Of a stretch of 64,000 bases of DNA, positions 61,189 to 64,000 are shown in pieces. This DNA comes from Sphingomonas sp. PR090111-T3T-6A. GTDB taxonomy: Bacteria; Pseudomonadota; Alphaproteobacteria; Sphingomonadales; Sphingomonadaceae. The DNA lies in assembly GCF_000383095.1 (NCBI RefSeq), contig NZ_AORL01000021.1:1-64000 (forward strand). Reading direction: 5' to 3'. The notes beneath the pieces were generated by a model, which worked only from the letters and a program-made list of their open reading frames with translations, made no database searches and was not told the DNA's origin. Each line of letters begins with the position of its first letter. The stretch's first letter is position 1. A program made the position numbers and the translations under genes.

Positions 61189-62303
61189 CCGCACGGCATA
61201 TGCGGTGGGTGGAGACGGCCTCGGGGGCGAATATGAGCGCTCCCGACGGGGAGCGGATTCCGTTGAGCGGCTTGCTCCTCCAGGCGGGCGAGCGGCCGTC
61301 CTGCTCGCTCTATCTGTTCGTGCGGCCGGCCGGCGCGTGGCATCTCTTGCCGCTCGAAGACGCGATCAGCTCGCAGGGTATCGACGTGCTCGCCGTCTCG
61401 ACGCGCTTCGCGCGCAACGAAGCGCTGGCGGTCTTCGAGCGAGCCCTGCTCGACATCGGGGCATGGACCCGCTTCGCACGGGAAACACTGGGCTACCGCT
61501 CGATATTCCTGCTCGGGTGGAGCGGCAGCGGGACGCTGTCGGCCTTCTATCAGGAGCAGGCGACCCGGCCGACCATCGCCGACACACCGGATGGCGCCAG
61601 GCTTGTGCTGGCCGAGGCGGGGCTCGAACCTGCGGATGGCCTCGTCTTCCTCGGTGCGCACGCCTCGCGGGCACGCATGCTCGCCGACGCGATCGATCCT
61701 TCGGTGATGTCCGAGGGCGATCCGGATGGTCGCGATCCCATGCTTGACCTTTATGATCGCCGGGCACCGGCGGCGCCCTTCGATACGGCGTTTCTCACCC
61801 GCTATCGCGCGGCGCAGCGGGCCCGGATACGGCGGATCACCGCCTTTGCCCGCCGGCGGATCGGGGAGGGGCGCCTCGACCCCTTCATCATCCCCCGCAC
61901 GATGGCTGACCCGCATTTCCTCGATACCATGATCGATCCCAACGGCCGCGCTCCGGGCCGCTGCTGGCTGGGCTCGCCACGCGCCATCAACGAAGCGCCT
62001 TCGGGCATCGCTCGCGTCTCGACCCCCGAAGCCTGGCTTTCGCAATGGTCCCTCGATGACAGCCGGGTCGATGCGGTCCGGTCGGTCGGCGCGATCGATT
62101 GCCCGCTCTTCGTGGTCGAGAACGGCGCCGACGACGCCGTGCCCCAGGCGCATCTGCGCGAAACCTTTGCGGCAGCCCGGTCGAAGGACCGGCAATACGC
62201 CGTCATTCCGGGCGCCAGCCACAGTTATGCCGGCCAGCCCGACGCGCTTGCAGCCGTGGCGGGCGCGGTCTGCCGCTGGGCTGAGGAGAGACACGGATCA
62301 TGA
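61185..62303 (+). CDS. Alpha/beta hydrolase of the gentisate operon
   Basis: Serine hydrolase of 372 aa with the nucleophile elbow GWSGSG (Ser in LLGWSGSGTLSAFYQ), an acidic residue in FVVENGADDAVPQ and a late His in GASHSYAG. These fit an alpha/beta-fold catalytic triad. It starts with GTG overlapping the hydroxylase TGA (GTGA), an internal ATG at 61200 being the alternative, and ends in ATGA with the dioxygenase. Its substrate could be an aromatic ester or an acyl/ring-fission intermediate. I know no fixed role for it in canonical gentisate pathways. Confidence 0.75.
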   Translation: MTARHMRWVETASGANMSAPDGERIPLSGLLLQAGERPSCSLYLFVRPAGAWHLLPLEDAISSQGIDVLAVSTRFARNEALAVFERALLDIGAWTRFARETLGYRSIFLLGWSGSGTLSAFYQEQATRPTIADTPDGARLVLAEAGLEPADGLVFLGAHASRARMLADAIDPSVMSEGDPDGRDPMLDLYDRRAPAAPFDTAFLTRYRAAQRARIRRITAFARRRIGEGRLDPFIIPRTMADPHFLDTMIDPNGRAPGRCWLGSPRAINEAPSGIARVSTPEAWLSQWSLDDSRVDAVRSVGAIDCPLFVVENGADDAVPQAHLRETFAAARSKDRQYAVIPGASHSYAGQPDALAAVAGAVCRWAEERHGS

Positions 62304-63352
62304 TCAGCATTCTGCTCCCCAACGACCAGCGCGAGCAGCTGGACCAACTCTATGCGGCCATGCGCCCCGACAGCCTGACGCCTCTCTGGGAGGTGCTGGC
62401 CGCACTGGTTTCGCCCACCCCGAACAGCCCGGCGATCGCCCACCACTGGCGTTTCGGCGACGCGCGACGTCACCTGATGCGGGCAGGAGACCTCATCAGC
62501 GCCGAACAGGCCGAACGGCGTGTCCTCATCCTCGAAAATCCCGGCCTGCCGGGAGAATCCGCGATCACGGCAAGCCTCTATGCCGGGCTCCAGATGATCC
62601 TCCCCGGCGAGGTGGCTCCGGCGCATCGGCATACCCAGAGCGCGCTCCGGTTCGTCATGGAAGGCGAGGGGGCCTATACCACGGTCGACGGCGAGCGCGC
62701 GGTGATGCGCCCCTTCGATCTCGTGCTCACGCCGTCCTGGCAGTGGCACGATCATGGCAACGAGACCGCCCAGCCGATGATCTGGCTCGACGGTCTCGAC
62801 ATCCCGACCGTCAGGCATTTTGCGGCGAGCTTCGCCGAAAAGACCGACAAGCCGGTCCAGGCCCGCCTTGTCGAGGACGATGACAGCCTGAGCCGTTACG
62901 GCCGCAACCTCCGGCCGCTCAGGGGCAGCGTGGCGGATCGCCGTCCGGCCGATCGGCCCCTGTTCCATTATCCTTATGCCGATTGGCGGCGAAGCCTGGC
63001 CGACATGGCCGCGGGGATGCCGGACCCTCATCTCGCGCATGCGCTCGAATTCATCAATCCGGCCGATGGCGGTTCCGTGCTGCCGACCATCGCCGCGCAG
63101 GTCCAGCTGGTTCCCGCCGGCACGGCCACCCGTCCGCGCCGCGGAAGCGACGGCGCCGTCTATGTCGTGGTGGAGGGGCGTGGCACGGCCCGGATCGACG
63201 ACCGCGAGATCATCCTCCTGCCACGCGACCTGTTCGTCCTGCCTTCCTGGGCGACGCTGTCGCTCAAGGCCGAAACCGACCTGGTGCTGTTCAGCTACTC
63301 CGACCGGGCCGCGCAGGAACGCCTCGAACTCTATCGGGAAGAACGCTTGTGA
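62300..63352 (+). CDS. Gentisate 1,2-dioxygenase
   Basis: Fe(II) ring-cleavage dioxygenase turning gentisate (2,5-dihydroxybenzoate) into maleylpyruvate. A bicupin of 350 aa, the normal length. The first cupin carries the iron ligands in [23 protein letters not shown] and the conserved [12 protein letters not shown]; the second cupin has [18 protein letters not shown]. The N-terminal region ([25 protein letters not shown]) is also family-typical. Cotranslated with genes on both sides by 4-nt overlaps. Confidence 0.92.
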   Translation: MISILLPNDQREQLDQLYAAMRPDSLTPLWEVLAALVSPTPNSPAIAHHWRFGDARRHLMRAGDLISAEQAERRVLILENPGLPGESAITASLYAGLQMILPGEVAPAHRHTQSALRFVMEGEGAYTTVDGERAVMRPFDLVLTPSWQWHDHGNETAQPMIWLDGLDIPTVRHFAASFAEKTDKPVQARLVEDDDSLSRYGRNLRPLRGSVADRRPADRPLFHYPYADWRRSLADMAAGMPDPHLAHALEFINPADGGSVLPTIAAQVQLVPAGTATRPRRGSDGAVYVVVEGRGTARIDDREIILLPRDLFVLPSWATLSLKAETDLVLFSYSDRAAQERLELYREERL

Positions 63353-64000
63353 GCCCTATGATCGAACCCGCCCCCGCGGTTTTCGCCCCGACCAGCGATG
63401 GCCGCCAATTCCCCGTTCGCCGCATCTTCTGCGTCGGGCGCAATTATGCCGCGCATGCCCGTGAGATGGGGCGCGACCCGGATCGCGAGCCGCCCTTCTT
63501 CTTCACCAAATGGGCCGAGGCCGTCGTCCCGAACGGCTCGATCATCCCCTATCCCCCGGCGACCGCCAACTTCCATTACGAGGCCGAACTGGTCGTGGCG
63601 ATCGGCACCGGCGGCCGCAATATCCCGGTCGACGATGCGCTCGGCCATGTCTGGGGTTATGCCACCGGCAACGATCTGACGCGGCGGGATCTCCAGCTCG
63701 CGGCGCGCGACACGGGGCGCCCGTGGGATAGCGGCAAGAATGTCGAGGCGTCCGCTCCGCTGGGCCTTCTTCACCCCGTCAGTGCCATCGGTCATCCCGC
63801 GCGCGGCACGATCCGCCTGCTGGTGAACGAGGAGGTGAAGCAGGATGCCGATCTGGCGGACCTGATCTGGTCTGTGCCCGAAATCATCTCGACGCTTTCG
63901 ACCCTCTGGACGCTGGAACCGGGAGACCTGATCTTCACGGGCACGCCGGCCGGCGTGGGAGCCGTGGTGACCGGTGACGTCGTGCGGGTCGAAATCGAGG
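63349..64000 (+). CDS. FAH-family hydrolase, likely fumarylpyruvate hydrolase (cut by window end)
   Basis: Last step of the gentisate route: fumarylpyruvate to fumarate and pyruvate. The visible part (217 codons, no stop) shows [16 protein letters not shown], the metal ligands in [15 protein letters not shown] (E-x-E), [13 protein letters not shown] (Asp) and the C-terminal [16 protein letters not shown]. Start GTG overlaps the dioxygenase stop (GTGA); ATG at 63358 is the alternative. Order and coupling fit the pathway. Confidence 0.9.
   Translation, partial: MSPMIEPAPAVFAPTSDGRQFPVRRIFCVGRNYAAHAREMGRDPDREPPFFFTKWAEAVVPNGSIIPYPPATANFHYEAELVVAIGTGGRNIPVDDALGHVWGYATGNDLTRRDLQLAARDTGRPWDSGKNVEASAPLGLLHPVSAIGHPARGTIRLLVNEEVKQDADLADLIWSVPEIISTLSTLWTLEPGDLIFTGTPAGVGAVVTGDVVRVEIE

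Noticed and set aside
1-64000. CRISPR array, insertion sequence or phage structural genes
   Set aside because: I saw no regularly spaced direct repeats, no transposase or integrase, and no capsid or tail genes in the window.

Overview
The window looks like chromosomal DNA of a high-GC alphaproteobacterium, most likely a member of the Sphingomonadaceae. Supporting signs are a CpdR-type receiver next to an N-formylglutamate amidohydrolase, a SapC-family protein, a DUF3857/transglutaminase/TPR protein beside a TonB-domain protein, a large TonB-dependent receptor heading an aromatic-catabolism operon, and frequent 4-nt stop/start overlaps. The genus is inference from protein style; no search was run.

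Layout. 1-100: a 20-nt match to the 3' end of initiator tRNA followed by a terminator, possibly an integration scar. 0.3-9 kb: accessory chemistry and regulators (SDR/TetR pair, heme oxygenase, lipase-like hydrolase, small membrane protein, GNAT, a decayed SDR/LysR pair, secreted esterase, second TetR). Three copies of one operator tie the second TetR to the membrane protein. 8.7-19.6 kb: a looser region with a perfect 20-bp hairpin, a TonB-domain protein, a DUF3857 protein, and a tightly overlapping three-gene cassette encoding a lipoprotein, a trypsin-like protease and a subtilisin-like protease. 19.6-35 kb: a GST, a complete RND efflux operon, a DUF427 protein, an epoxide hydrolase, a DHA2 exporter, two LysR regulators, a ChaC-like cyclotransferase and an aldehyde dehydrogenase. 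35-45 kb: mostly housekeeping (RluE-like pseudouridine synthase, RlmJ, diguanylate cyclase, DEAD-box helicase, FAD-linked dehydrogenase, SapC, cytochrome b561, N-formylglutamate amidohydrolase, CpdR, tRNA-Val).

45-48 kb is an alkylation-repair cluster: AlkB, two Ada-C/Ogt-type methyltransferases and an additional 2OG-Fe(II) oxygenase. A repeated motif stands in front of three of the four genes and suggests one regulon, although no Ada regulator lies in the window. 48-50 kb encodes a secreted glycosidase.

50-64 kb is a gentisate-pathway locus. On the minus strand lie a Tat-exported acetamidase/formamidase, an aromatic-acid MFS importer, a GlcG/HbpS protein, an FAH-family hydrolase and a lipoprotein cytochrome c. 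On the plus strand lie a maleylpyruvate-isomerase-like GST and then a TonB receptor, an FAD hydroxylase, an alpha/beta hydrolase, gentisate 1,2-dioxygenase and an FAH-family (fumarylpyruvate) hydrolase cut by the window end. An AraC regulator sits between. Together they could take up an aromatic amide or ester, hydrolyse and hydroxylate it to gentisate, and cleave it to fumarate and pyruvate. The starting substrate is not known. The most interesting items are the protease cassette, the repeated alkylation-regulon motif, the three shared TetR-type operators, and the amidase-coupled gentisate locus.
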